In this document: positions 36,296 to 47,500 of the stretch, piece after piece
How the letters are laid out: each line of letters starts with the position of its first letter
Numbering within the stretch: position 1 is the first letter of the stretch
Source of the DNA: Bettongia penicillata ogilbyi
Lineage: Eukaryota > Chordata > Mammalia > Diprotodontia > Potoroidae
NCBI GenBank assembly: GCA_023548195.1
Contig: JAJHZJ010000014.1
Coordinates: 11,694,718 to 11,758,717, forward strand
Length of the DNA: 64,000 bases
Direction of reading: 5' to 3'
Translations under genes and position numbers: made by a program
The notes under the pieces: model-generated
The model's database searches: none
The model's input: only the letters and a program-made list of their open reading frames with translations
What the model was told of the DNA's origin: nothing

Positions 36296-36744
36296 ACAGG
36301 TTGTTAGGGGACTCTGGACCTGGGCTCCTCCCGCTAGGGTGAAAGGACCAGGAAATATAGACCTGCTGACGTGGCTTTGACAAGTCAGCACTAGAGAGAC
36401 TTCCTGGTCTGAGCCCGGGTAGTCTTTAGCCAACCAGAGGTGGACACGATCCGGGATAAGGGATCATACCCTTTTTCGGATATGTCCTGAGAGACTCGTC
36501 CCAATGAGACGCAGGCCTCTCCCCCGGGGTGGATCAGGATGACTACCTGGAACTGGAACCCTACTTAAACCAACGCCCTGGGCTGTTCGGGGGATTCCTC
36601 TGAACTCAATAAAGTATATGCCTCCTGAAGTAGTGTCCGATTAAGTCCCTTTGCCGAATCCCCGGGGAGGGAGACCGGAGACGTCCGGAGCAGAAGCCCA
36701 CTGGGAGAGAGTCACCTGAAGGACCCGGACCCGGGTCAACAGGT
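36296..36744 (+). mobile_element. Solo LTR of an endogenous retrovirus
   Basis: A 437-bp element (36302-36738) begins TGTTAGGGG and ends GGGTCA, flanked by the 6-bp direct repeat ACAGGT at 36296-36301 and 36739-36744. It is GC-rich unlike its surroundings and has an AATAAA polyadenylation signal at 36608-36613. TG...CA ends with a 6-bp duplication fit a class II (ERVK/betaretrovirus-like) LTR, though duplication length alone is not decisive. No gag, pol or env sequence adjoins, so it is a solo LTR left by LTR-LTR recombination. Orientation is assigned from the AATAAA. Confidence 0.85.
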
Positions 36745-36840
36745 GAGGCATGAGGATGAAAAAAATTTCAGGGTTTCTGATTTCTTCCCAATTCACCGTG
36801 ATAATCTTCCCATCCATCCATCTGTCTTTCCATCCATCTG

Positions 36841-36845
<5 letters not shown>

Positions 36846-36921
<76 letters not shown>
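36846..36921. repeat. (TC)n microsatellite
   Basis: About 38 nearly perfect TC units, preceded by CCAT-rich repeats from 36810. Confidence 0.97.
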
Positions 36922-37139
36922 AATATACTTTGTGTCACTGATAATCTTTCCTGTTTCTGATGGCAACAAGTGTAGAGAGAAGATATATTCCTTTATGGTT
37001 TACATGCTTTGTCCATAGTGATGAATTTCTCTGTGATTGTCAAACATGAGGCAAAGAGGAATTACTGAACTTTCACTATGTGTATCCTATAGCATTTTTG
37101 TATACACTGTGCTAGTGGAAAATGAATCTACCTGTAGGT

Positions 37140-37322
37140 ACATTGACTATATATGTATGTGTGTATGTCCTTATGTATATGATCCTCCCAATATGTATTT
37201 ATACAGATCTACATCTATACATATACATCCCTTGCGTTTATGTATATATATCTATATATATATATAGTATATATATATATATACAAGTATTCATATATAT
37301 GTATATATATATATTTCATACA
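37140..37322. repeat. (TA/TGTA)n microsatellite
   Basis: Alternating TATG, TACA and TATA tracts, purest at 37243-37312. The IYIYIY-type ORFs here are repeat by-products. Confidence 0.9.
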
Positions 37323-38089
37323 CATTTGGAAGGATCATAACACTGTAATGGGAGAGAATATGAAGCTTCATTTCAATCAGACCTCTCATAATATCAAAAC
37401 TGTGTTTTTCTCATTTGATAAATGATCATTTTGTTTTGACTGGATATATCTATATATGCCTCAGATCCTGATCGCAGAAATCAGAATAACCTTACCCTCT
37501 CTGTTGCAATAGTTTGAGGACACATGGAGGTCCATAAGAACAAAAACATATCCTCAGGAACCTGTGAAAATGAGGCCTTAATCTCAACTATATTTTCTTC
37601 AGGATATTTCCTAATGAATCACTGAAATCTTGATGTTCAAGATGTCTCTTTGCTTCTAAAATTTCCTGGACTTTTTTCTTCCCCTTTTCTGTGTGATGAA
37701 TATCAGGATCTTCTCCAACTGTCCTATCCAAAGACACAAATTCTATGATAAAAAATAGATCTCTTAAGTTTGTGGCAACTTAAGTTTGAGATCCTTGAGC
37801 TGCATATAATGCTGAAAGGTTATACTCTATCCTAATGTGGCAGGTTAATAAATGGAATTCGAGGAGAGGACTCAGGTCTATTATAAAGCCTGGCTTACTG
37901 TCAGATATCATTAGATACTTTTCCATTGCACAGAGGAAGTTAAACTGATGTGAAGAATTTCAGGAAGAAAAATAGGAGGGTTGATAAGGAACACTTGGCC
38001 AAGGATGTAATGAAGGTAAAATAGAAGTGGGGATAAATGGAATTTTAAGGTAAACATTTGTTAGAAATTTTTCTGTTTCTTGTTCAATT
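37323..38089. other. Gene-free interval
   Basis: About 770 bp with no recognised gene or named repeat. It probably includes 3' flank of the IGHV unit, but no second copy of it is found in the window. Confidence 0.5.
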
Positions 38090-40119
38090 TATTTCATCTA
38101 ATATCTTTGAAATGTAAATCATGGAAACATAACTTTTTTAGAAAAAAATATTTTCCACAGTTACATGTAAAAGCAATTTTTGACTTTTTATAAAACTTTG
38201 AGTTCCAAATATTTTCCCTCCCTCCTTTCCCACTACCTTTCATGTGATGGTAAACAATCATAGGGTATACTTTCGCAATCATGTAATACATTGCCCTATT
38301 AATAATTTTTTTCAAGAGGATTTGAGAGATAGATAGAAAGATTGATAGACAGAAAAAGATAGTATAGATAGAAAGATGAAAAAAAGTAAAAGAAAACAAT
38401 CTTAAAACAACTTTTCATCACTGTTCTTTGAGATTGTCTTGGATTGTTGTATCACTGAGAATACCAAAGTCCTTCACAGCTCTTCATCACATAATACTGT
38501 TGTTACTATGTACAATGTTCTCCTGATTCTGTCGATTTCACTTTGTATAAATTCACATAAGTCTTTCCAGGTTTTTCTAAAGTAATACTGATTGTCATTT
38601 CTTACAGTACATATATATTCCTCTAAAAGAATATGCCCCCACTTCCACCCTCCCCATTGTCCTAATATAGGAAGGAGGGACCTGCAGCCTCGATGCCACA
38701 CCTGACCCTCTAGAGAACAAGTTTTGTGAAGTTTGGATTCAGTCAGAGGGCCTCACTTGAGCATATATAAAACTAGATGGACCATGAGGCCTCAGGTTCC
38801 CCACCCCTGCCCAAATGAGTGGTATCCCTTTGATTTCCAATTATTAGTCACCACCAAAATGCTACTATGAATGATTTTGTATATGTAAGTCCTTTTCAAT
38901 TTTTTCCAATCTCTCTGGAATATAGACCCAGTAGTAGTATTGTTGAAACAAAGGGCGTGCACAGTTTGATTCTTCTTTAGGCATATTTTCAAATTGCTCT
39001 GAAGAATGAAGTAACACCAATGAGATATTCATAGGAGCTGCTATGAATATGCATATGTGTATCCCAAGAGTTTGTTTGCAAACAAGTTTTGTTTTCAAAG
39101 TATTATAAATCCTCTTTCTCCAAGAAAAAATCAAAATGCTTATTTGGAACTTTGCTGTTAGGATACCAGTAGGCAAAAATTTCGCAAAGTATGCGTCACC
39201 AGTCCAGGGAGCAGGAATATTGCAAACAAGTTCCCTGGGCAAGTTCTTCATTCTGCCTGTTTCTCTGCCTACCTTCTTCTCTCTCTGCCCACACTTTTCC
39301 CTCCAAATTATATGATATATGTATTGTTTCTAGAAGAAATGAAATCATAATTTAATTGGAAAGGTGTGGGAATCCTTGTGGCCCAGAACCTAATAGGCTG
39401 TGCTCTAGCACTCTATGTGAAGCCTATTAATGGACAAAGAAGATCTTATATCTCATTAAATGGGCAATTGGTTGGGTCAGTTTACAACTCCACTGGCAAT
39501 GCATTTGTGTTCAAATGTCCCCACATATTATCCAACTTTAGTCATTACACTTCTTTGTCAAACTCATTAATCTCATAGTGTGAGATGGTAACTCAGAGTA
39601 ATTTTAATTTGCATTTCTCTAATCAATAGTGATTTAGATCATTTTTTCATAAAACTAAAGATACCTTTGATATTTTCATTTGAAAACTATGTCTTCCAAT
39701 GCTTTGATCATTTATCAGTTGAGAAAAGACTTGATTTTAAATATTACTCAACTATCTATATATTTGAGAAATGAGGTCTTTATCAGAGATATTCATTAAT
39801 TTTTCCCACACCACTCTACATTTCTTCCATTCTTGGTTGCTTTGGTTTTATTTGGAAGAAACATTTAGTAATATATGAACATAATTATCCATCTCATGTT
39901 TCATAATGCTGTTTATTTCTGGACTGATCCCAAATTCTTCCATTAACCGTTGATCTGAAAGGTAAACTCTTTCTTGTTCTCCTAATGTGTTGATGGTGTC
40001 ACCATTTGTTTCTAAACCATTTGTACATTTTGATCTTTCCTTGGTATACACTGAGATGGTGGATTATACCTGGTTTTTGTCATGTTGTTTTACCATTATT
40101 TTTCCTTTCTTCCTTATTT
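38090..40119 (-). mobile_element. Old L1, antisense, 3' portion
   Basis: The 3' UTR-like part is at 38090-38400. ORF2 C-terminal pieces follow on the minus strand, including 38701-38474 (TVRNDNQYYFRKTWKDLCEF), the 39600-39680 hallmark with AATTTGCATTTCTCTAATCA, and 40051-39848. It is more diverged than the L1s at 16195 and 20500. The element is interrupted at 40119 by HAL1 sequence and resumes after 44556. Confidence 0.7.
40111..40119. repeat. Target-site duplication of the HAL1 composite, left
   Basis: TCCTTATTT, also at 44548-44556, flanking the whole tandem HAL1 block. Confidence 0.55.
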
Positions 40120-41777
40120 ATTTTTTTAATTACATTTATTTATTTAACTTTTTACATTCATTTTCACAAAATTTTGGGTTCCAAGTTTTCTCCCCATTTG
40201 TCCTCTCCCCCCACACCAATACACCAAGCATTCTAATTTCCCCTACCACCAATCTACCCTCTCTTCTATCATCCCTCTCTTCACTTGACCCCACCTTCTC
40301 TTTTGTCCTGTAGGCCCAGATAACTTTCTATTCCCCATTACCTATATTACTTATTTCCTAGTAGCAAGAACAATACTAAACAGTTGTTCCTAAAGCTTTG
40401 AGTTCCAACTTCTCCCCATCCCTCCCTCCCCACCCATTCCCTTTGGGAAGGCAGGCAATTCAATATAGACCATATCTGTGTAGTTTTGCAAATGTCTTCA
40501 ATTATAGTCATGTTGTGTAAGACTAATTATATTTCCCTCCACCCTATCCTGCTGCCCATTGCTTCTATTCTCCCTTTTGATTCAGTCCCTCCACAGGAGT
40601 GTTGATTTCAAATTGCTCCCTCCTCTCATGGCCCTCCATTCCATCATCCCCTCTACCCTGCTTAAACCCTTTTCCCCCACTTTCCTGTGGGGGAAAACAC
40701 CAAAATGAGTGTGCATTTTATTCCTTCCTTTAGTCGAATGTGATGAGAGTAAACTTCTTGTTTTTCTCTCAGTTCTCCTCTTTTTCCCTCCACTAAAAAG
40801 TCTTCTGCCTGCCTTTTCTGTGAGAGATAATTTGACCCATTCCATTTCTCTCTCTCTCCTCCCAATACATCTCTCTCACCGCTTAACTTCATTATTGTAA
40901 GATATGATCCCATCCTTTTCAATTCACTCTGTGCTCTCTGTCTCTGTGTGTGCATGCATGTGTGTATGTGTGTGCGTGCATGTAATCCCATCAACTACCC
41001 AGATACTGAAAAGTTTGAAGAGTTATATCTATTGTCTTTCCATGTAGGAATGTAAACAGTCCAACTTTATAAAGTCCCTTTTGATATCTCTTTGCTGTTG
41101 ACCTTTTCATGCTTCTTTTCATTCTTGTGTTTGAAAGTCAAATTTTCTTTTAAGCTCTGGTCTTTTCATCAAGAATGCTTGAAAGTCCTCTGTTTCATTG
41201 AAAGACCATTTTTTCCCCTCAAGTATTATACTCAGTTTTGCTGGGTAGGTGATTCTTGGTTGTAGTCCTAGTTGCTTTGACTTCTGGAATATTATATTCC
41301 ACATGTTTCTATCCCTTAATGCAGAAGCTGCTAGATCTCATGTTATCCTGATTATATTTCCACAGTACTGGAATTGACTCTTTCTAGCTGCTTCCAATAT
41401 TTTCTCCTTGATGAAAAAATGCTGGAATTTGGCCCCAATGTTCCTAGGAGTTTCTCTTTTTGGATCTCTTTCTGGCGGTGGTCGGTGGATTCCTTGAATA
41501 TATATTTTGCCCTCCAGTTCTAGAATATCAGGGAAGTTTTCCTTGATAATTTCATGAAAAATGATGTCTAGACTTTTATTTTAATCATGGCTTTCAGGTA
41601 GTCCCATAAATTTTAAATTGTCTCTCCTGGATCTATTTTCCATGTCAGTTGTTGTTCCAATGAGATATTTCACACTATCGCCTATTTTTTCATTTTTTTG
41701 GTTTTGTTTGGTGATTTCTTGGTTTCTCATAAAGTCATTAGCCTCCATCTGTTCCATTCTAATTTTGAAGGAATTAT
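40120..41777 (-). mobile_element. HAL1 copy A, antisense, 3' part
   Basis: The minus strand reads from the middle of ORF1 (coiled coil near 41770, RRM and a C-terminal domain at 41304-41119 with LQPRITYPAKLS and ending FDFQTQE), through the 3' UTR with a TG tract (40938-40985), to the A-rich tail at about 40120. It matches the sense HAL1 at 12950-14665. The 5' part is missing: it stops inside ORF1 where copy B starts. Confidence 0.85.
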
Positions 41778-44547
41778 TTTCTTTTTTTAATATAAATTTA
41801 TTTATTTAAGTTTTTACATTCATTTTCACAAAATTTTGGGTTCCAAATTTCCTCCCCATTTATCTCCTCCCCCCACCTGAATAACTCAAGCATTCTAATT
41901 TTCCCTATCACCAATCTGCCCTCTCTTCTATCCTCCCTCCCTTCTCTTGTCCCCATCTTCTCTTTTGTCCTCTAGGGCCAGATGATTTTCTTTTCCCCAT
42001 TAACTGTATTTCTTATTTCCTAGTAACAACAATACTAAACAGTTGTTCCTAAAACTTTGAGTTCCAAATTCTCCCCATCCCTCCCTCCCCACCAGTTCCC
42101 TTTGGGAAGGCAGGCAATTCAATATAGGCCATATCTGTGTAGTTTTGCAAATGACTTAGATAACAGTCGTGTTGTGTAAGACTAACTGTATTTCCCTCCA
42201 TCTTATCCTGCCCCCCATTGTTTCTATTCTGTCTTTTGATCCTGTCCCTCCCCAAGTGTTGATTTCAAATTGCTCCCTTCTCCCATTGCCCTCCCTTCCA
42301 TCATCCCTCCCTCCCTGCTTATCTCCTTTTCCCCCACTTTTCTGTACTGTAAGATAGGTTTTCATACCAAAATGAGTGTGCATTTTACTCCTTCGTTTAG
42401 TCGAATGTGATGAGGGTAAACTTTATGTCTTTTTCTCAGCTCTCCTCTTTTTGTCTCCACTAAAAAATCTCCTGCTTGACTCTTGAATGAGATATAATTT
42501 ACCCCATTCCATTTCACCCTCTCTTCTCCCACTACATTTCTCTCTCACCATTTACCTTAATTTCTTTTAAGGTATGGTCCCATTCTATTCAATTCACTCT
42601 GTGCTCTCTGTCTCTGTGTGTGCGTGCATGTGTGTATGTGTGTGCGTTCATGCATGTACATGTGTGTGTGCATGAATGTGTGTGTACATCTGTGTGTGGT
42701 CCCACCAACTACCCAGATACTGAAACATTTTAATAGTTACAAATATTGCCTTTCCATGTAGAAATGTAAACAGTTCACCTTTGGTAAGACCCTTATGACT
42801 TCTCTTTGCTATTTACATTTTCATGCTTCTTCTCATTCTTGTGTTTGAAGGTCAGATTTTCTTTTCAGCTCGGGTCTTCATCAAGAATGCTTGAAAGTCC
42901 TCTCTTTCATTGAAAGACCATATTTTCCCCCGAAGTATTATACTCAGTTTTGCTGGGTAGGTGATTCTTGGTTTGAGTCCTAGTTCCTTTGACTTCCGGA
43001 ATATCCTATTCCACTCCCTTTGATCCCTTAATGTAGAAGCTGCGAAATCTTGTGTTATCCTAATTGTATTTCCAACATACTGGAATGGTTTCTTTCTAGC
43101 TGCTTGCAATATTTTCTCCTTTACCTGGGGATTGTGGAATTTGGCCACAATGTTCCTAGGAGTTTCTCTTTTTGGATCTCTTTCACGTGGTGATTGATGG
43201 ATTCCTTCAATACTTACTTTGCCCTCTGGTTTCAGAATCTCAGGGCAGTTTTCCTTGATAATTTCATGAAAGATGTTGTCTAGGCTCTATTTTTGATCAT
43301 AGCTTTCAGGTAGTCCCATAATTTTTAAATTGTCTCTCCTGGATCTATTTTCCAGGTCAGTTGTTTTTCCAGTGAGATATTTCACATTCTCTTCCATTTT
43401 TTTCATTCTTTTGCTTTTGTTTTATGATTTCTTGCTTTCTCAGAAATTCATTAGCCTCCATGTGTTCCATTCTAATTTTGAGAGAACTATTATCTTCAGT
43501 GCTTTTGAAAGCATTCTTCTCCTCATTGGCTTTTTGTAGCTCTTTTGCCAATTGAGTTAACCTATTTTTCAAGGTGTAATTTTCTTCAGCATTTTTTGGG
43601 GTCTCCTTTAGCAAGGTGTTGACCTCCTTTTCTTGCATCTCTCTCATATCTCTTCCCATGTTTTCTTCCACCACTCTCACTTGATTTTCAATATCCTTTT
43701 TGAGCTCTTCAATGTCCTGAGCCCACTGAATATTTGTTTTGGATATTTGGGATACAGAAACCTTGACTTCTATGTCTTTTCCTGATGGAAAACATTATTC
43801 TTCCTCATCAGGAAGGAAAGAAGGAGATATCTGTTCTCCAAGTAAGTAACTTTGTATGGTCTTATTTTTTTCCCTTTTCTGGACATTTTCCCAGCCGGTT
43901 AATTCACTTCTGAGATTCCTCTCCATACCTGCCTTGCCTGCAGACCTGCCCAGGTAGTTTTTAGTGTGTGAGATTGAAATGTTGCTCCCCTGCTTCAGGG
44001 CTTTTGGCAAGGGTGGGGCTGCTATTCAGTGTGAGATTAAGTTCAGGTTCTCAGGTGGGGGCAGGGCTGCCACACAGGGCTCAGTTCCCTCAGGGGATTT
44101 ATGCGGAACCCTTTGGTAATGCATCTGATCTCTTGCCTGCCTTGAAAGCCCCTGTCTGCTGCTGCCTCCCTAAGGGGCCTGGGTTATGGAGACACCCTGT
44201 TCCCCTCTAAGCCTGCCAAAGAGGCCCTCTCACTGACCTTTGCTATCTGTGGATGGAGGGACATTTGCGGCTGCTGGAAATTCTGTCCCTGAAGCCTGCT
44301 TGGATCTGCTCCTCTTGGTGTCATGTGGCCAAGGCAGGGCTGGGCTCTGCTCCGTGTCTGGTGAGTGATGGAACTTTGGTGCTGGTTCTTCAGGGCTCTC
44401 TGGAACAGAAATCTCCTCCAGTCAGTTGTTGTGTGGCATCCATTGCTCCAGAATTTGTTGGGAGTTCTTCTTTAGAGGTATTTTATGGGCTGTGGGTTGG
44501 GAGCTAGCATATGTGAATCTTTCTACTCCACCATCTTGGCTCCTCCC
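41778..44547 (-). mobile_element. HAL1 copy B, antisense, full length
   Basis: The minus strand starts at GGAGCCAAGATGGTGGAGTA (about 44544) and matches the complete HAL1 at 11838-14665: 5' UTR, ORF1 (44010-42840), TG/CA tract (42606-42697), 3' UTR and A-rich tail at about 41790. It directly abuts the truncated copy A inside the latter's ORF1. Confidence 0.85.
42840..43923 (-). pseudogene. HAL1 copy B ORF1, decayed
   Basis: The frame opens at MERNLRSELTGWENVQKREK (43923). It has a nonsense codon after LPDEEE near 43795 and a coiled coil at 43680-43470 (NTLLKETPKNAEENYTLKNR). The RRM region frameshifts near 43357, and the C-terminal domain is at 43148-42852 (LKPRITYPAKLS, EDFQAFLMK). The order is the same as in the sense HAL1. 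Confidence 0.8.
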
Positions 44548-44556
44548 TCCTTATTT
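44548..44556. repeat. Target-site duplication of the HAL1 composite, right
   Basis: TCCTTATTT, identical to 40111-40119. Confidence 0.55.
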
Positions 44557-47500
44557 CTTTCATTGTTTTGTTGAAGTCTTCTTACAAAAAATTACTAATA
44601 TGGCAATGTTTTCTATGACTGCACAAGTATAACTTTCATTAGATTGCTTAGAATCATAAAGAAGTGTCCAGGAAAGCAATGAGGTATAAAATTTGGATCT
44701 CAAAACTTAAAAAATCCAAAAAAACAATTAAAATCTTTTCACAGGGATTAGAAAAAATAATATATTTTAAATAAATTATATACTTGTATTATTTACATTT
44801 CTAGTTATATGATGCGTTTTTATTCCTATATGGTGGGTCTTTGAGTTTAATCAGACAACATGATTACTGTGGTCATTTAGTACAATGTTCTGTGTAATGA
44901 ATCTAGTCCATTCACCCACCACTGTATTTCTTAACAAGTCCCAGATTGTTTTTATAAATACCACTTTATAACACAGTTTTAGGTCTTGTGCAGCTGGGTC
45001 ACCTTCTTTCACATTCTCTTGATATTCTTCACATTTTTTTCTCATACAAGTGTTGTTTTTAGATTTTCTACCTTTATAAAATGATATTTGGTAGTTTGAT
45101 TATTATGTCATTGAAAAAGCATAGTTTAAGAATAATTTCGTGTGGAATAATTTAAGTAGATTTTTCATTTATATTATATTAACCCAACCTACCCATGAGT
45201 AATAAATATTTTCCAATTTTTTAGATCAGACTCAATTTGTGTAAAAAACATTTTATGAATATGCTCATATACTTGTTGGATTTGTCTTGGCAGGTAGACT
45301 TCTATGAATTATATGTTGTTCACAGTTCAAATGGAATTTCTCTTTTTATGTGTTGCTAGTTAACTTTGTAGGCAATATTTAGAATTATTGATGATTGATG
45401 TGGTTTTATTTTGTATCCTGAAACTTAGCTAAAGCTGTTGATTATTTCAACTAGGTGTTTAGTTGATTCTCTAGGATTTCCATCATATCGTGTACAAGGG
45501 TGATAGATTTTTGGCCTCTCTGCTTCTTCTATCTCCTTTTTATTCTCTTATTGCTACAGCCAACCTTTATAGTATACTATTTAGTAATAATAGTGAAAAT
45601 GATCTTGGTTACTTTAACCGGATTTTATTGGTAAGGCTTCTACTTTATCTGCATTATAGATCTTGCTTGCTGATGGTTTTAGATATATACTACTTATCAT
45701 TTTAAGCTAAACTTCATTTATTCCTATCCTATCCTATCCTCTCTAATGGTTTTAATTAGATGGGATGCTATATTTTTTAAAAAGCTTCCATCCCTCCCCT
45801 CATATCCTTTGAGATAATCACTTGATTTATGTTGGTTTTGTTACTATTATGGTCAAAATTGTGCTGATATTGAATGAGTCTTGCATTTCCAATATGAATC
45901 CAGCTGGTCATGGTGTATGATTCTTGTGATAGATTTCTATAATCTGCTTGCTAGTATTTTATTCGACATTTTTAATCAATGTTAATTAAGAAAATCAGTG
46001 GGCAATTATCTTTTTGTTATTGTTGTTTTTTTTACTCTTCCTGATTTAGCCTTGATATTTTTGTCATAAAATGGAACTTGGTAGGACTCCTTCTTTGTCT
46101 ATTGTTTCAAACAGGTTACATAATTATGTAGTCAATTCTTCCCTAAATTTTTGGTAGAATTCTCTTATGAATCCGTCTGATCTTGGGGATATTTTCTTAG
46201 AAAGTTAATTGATGTCTTGTTCAATTTTTTTCCAAGACTGAGTTATTTAAGTATAGAGTTTCCTCTTCCTCTAATGTACGCAATTTATATTTTTTGTAAA
46301 TCTTTAATTTTGCTAGATTGTCAGATTTATTGGCACATAACTGGGTAAAAGAGGTTAATAATTGCTTTGATTTCTTCCTCATTCATGGTGCATTCATCCC
46401 TTTCAATTTTGGTAGTGTTAATTTTGTTATCTTCTTTCTTTTTAATCAAAGTAACCAATGATTTATCTATTTTATTTATTTCCTTTTCCTGTAAAGTCAT
46501 AGTTTTCCAACAAAGTAGTTCAATGGTTTTCCTCCTTTGAATTTTATTAATCTTCTTTGATTTTAGAATTTTTCATTTTGGTTTTAGGTGGGGATTTTTT
46601 TTTATTCCTCTACTTTTTTTAACTTGCATGCACAATTCATCTTTCTACTTTTCTCATTTTTTTAAGTAAGCATTTAGAGATTAAAAAAAAAATCCCCCTA
46701 AGTCCTGCTTTGGTTTCATTCTGTCACTTGTGGTTTGTTTTCTTATTGTTCTCATTTTGTTTAATGGCATTGTAGATTTGTTCTTTAACCCACATATTCT
46801 TTTGGATGATATTATTTAGTTTCCAAGTAACATTTATCTATCTTAACACTGTTCTTTATTGAATATCAAGTTTATTGTAGGAAGCATTACATATTTATGC
46901 CTTTTTACATATCATTTTGGTAGTTTGACATAGTTATTTTTCTCCATTGAGAAAATGTATATTCCTTCTATACCCTTTCAATTTCCTCTACAGGTCATTC
47001 ACATGTAACTTTTCTGTAATTCTATTTACCATTTTAATGTCTTGTTTAATTTGTCAATAAATTTGTCTAGTACTGTGAGGGGAAAGTTGAAGTTTCCGCT
47101 ATTATAATTTTATAGTCTATTTCCTCCTATAATTAGTTGAAGTCTTCCTTTAAGACTATGAATGCTATACTATTTAAGTGCATATATGTTTAATATTGCT
47201 ATTATTTCATTGTCTATTGCACCTTTTAGCAAAATGCAGTTTTCCTTCTTATGTCTTTTAATTAGATCTATTTTGGTTTTTGTTTTGCCTCAGATTATGA
47301 GCCTTTTTAAATATCAGTGTAAGCATAATAGATTCTGCTCCCAGCCTTTTCTGTGATCATCTCTGTGCTCTAAATATCTTTCTTGTATTCCACATACTGT
47401 AAAATCATGGTTTTAATTCATTCTTTTATCAGCTTTTCTTCTATGGGTGAGTTAATCCCATTCACATTTACAGTTGTTGATAATTATGCATATCTATCTT

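Noticed and set aside
36178..36307. Open frame continuing past the V exon to 36307
   Set aside because: The V coding end is fixed by the RSS heptamer at 36178; the rest is germline flank running to the LTR edge.
36302..36738. Possible retroviral genes next to the LTR
   Set aside because: Both sides of the LTR carry the same 6-bp duplication and flanks are IGHV flank and microsatellite; no internal viral sequence is present.
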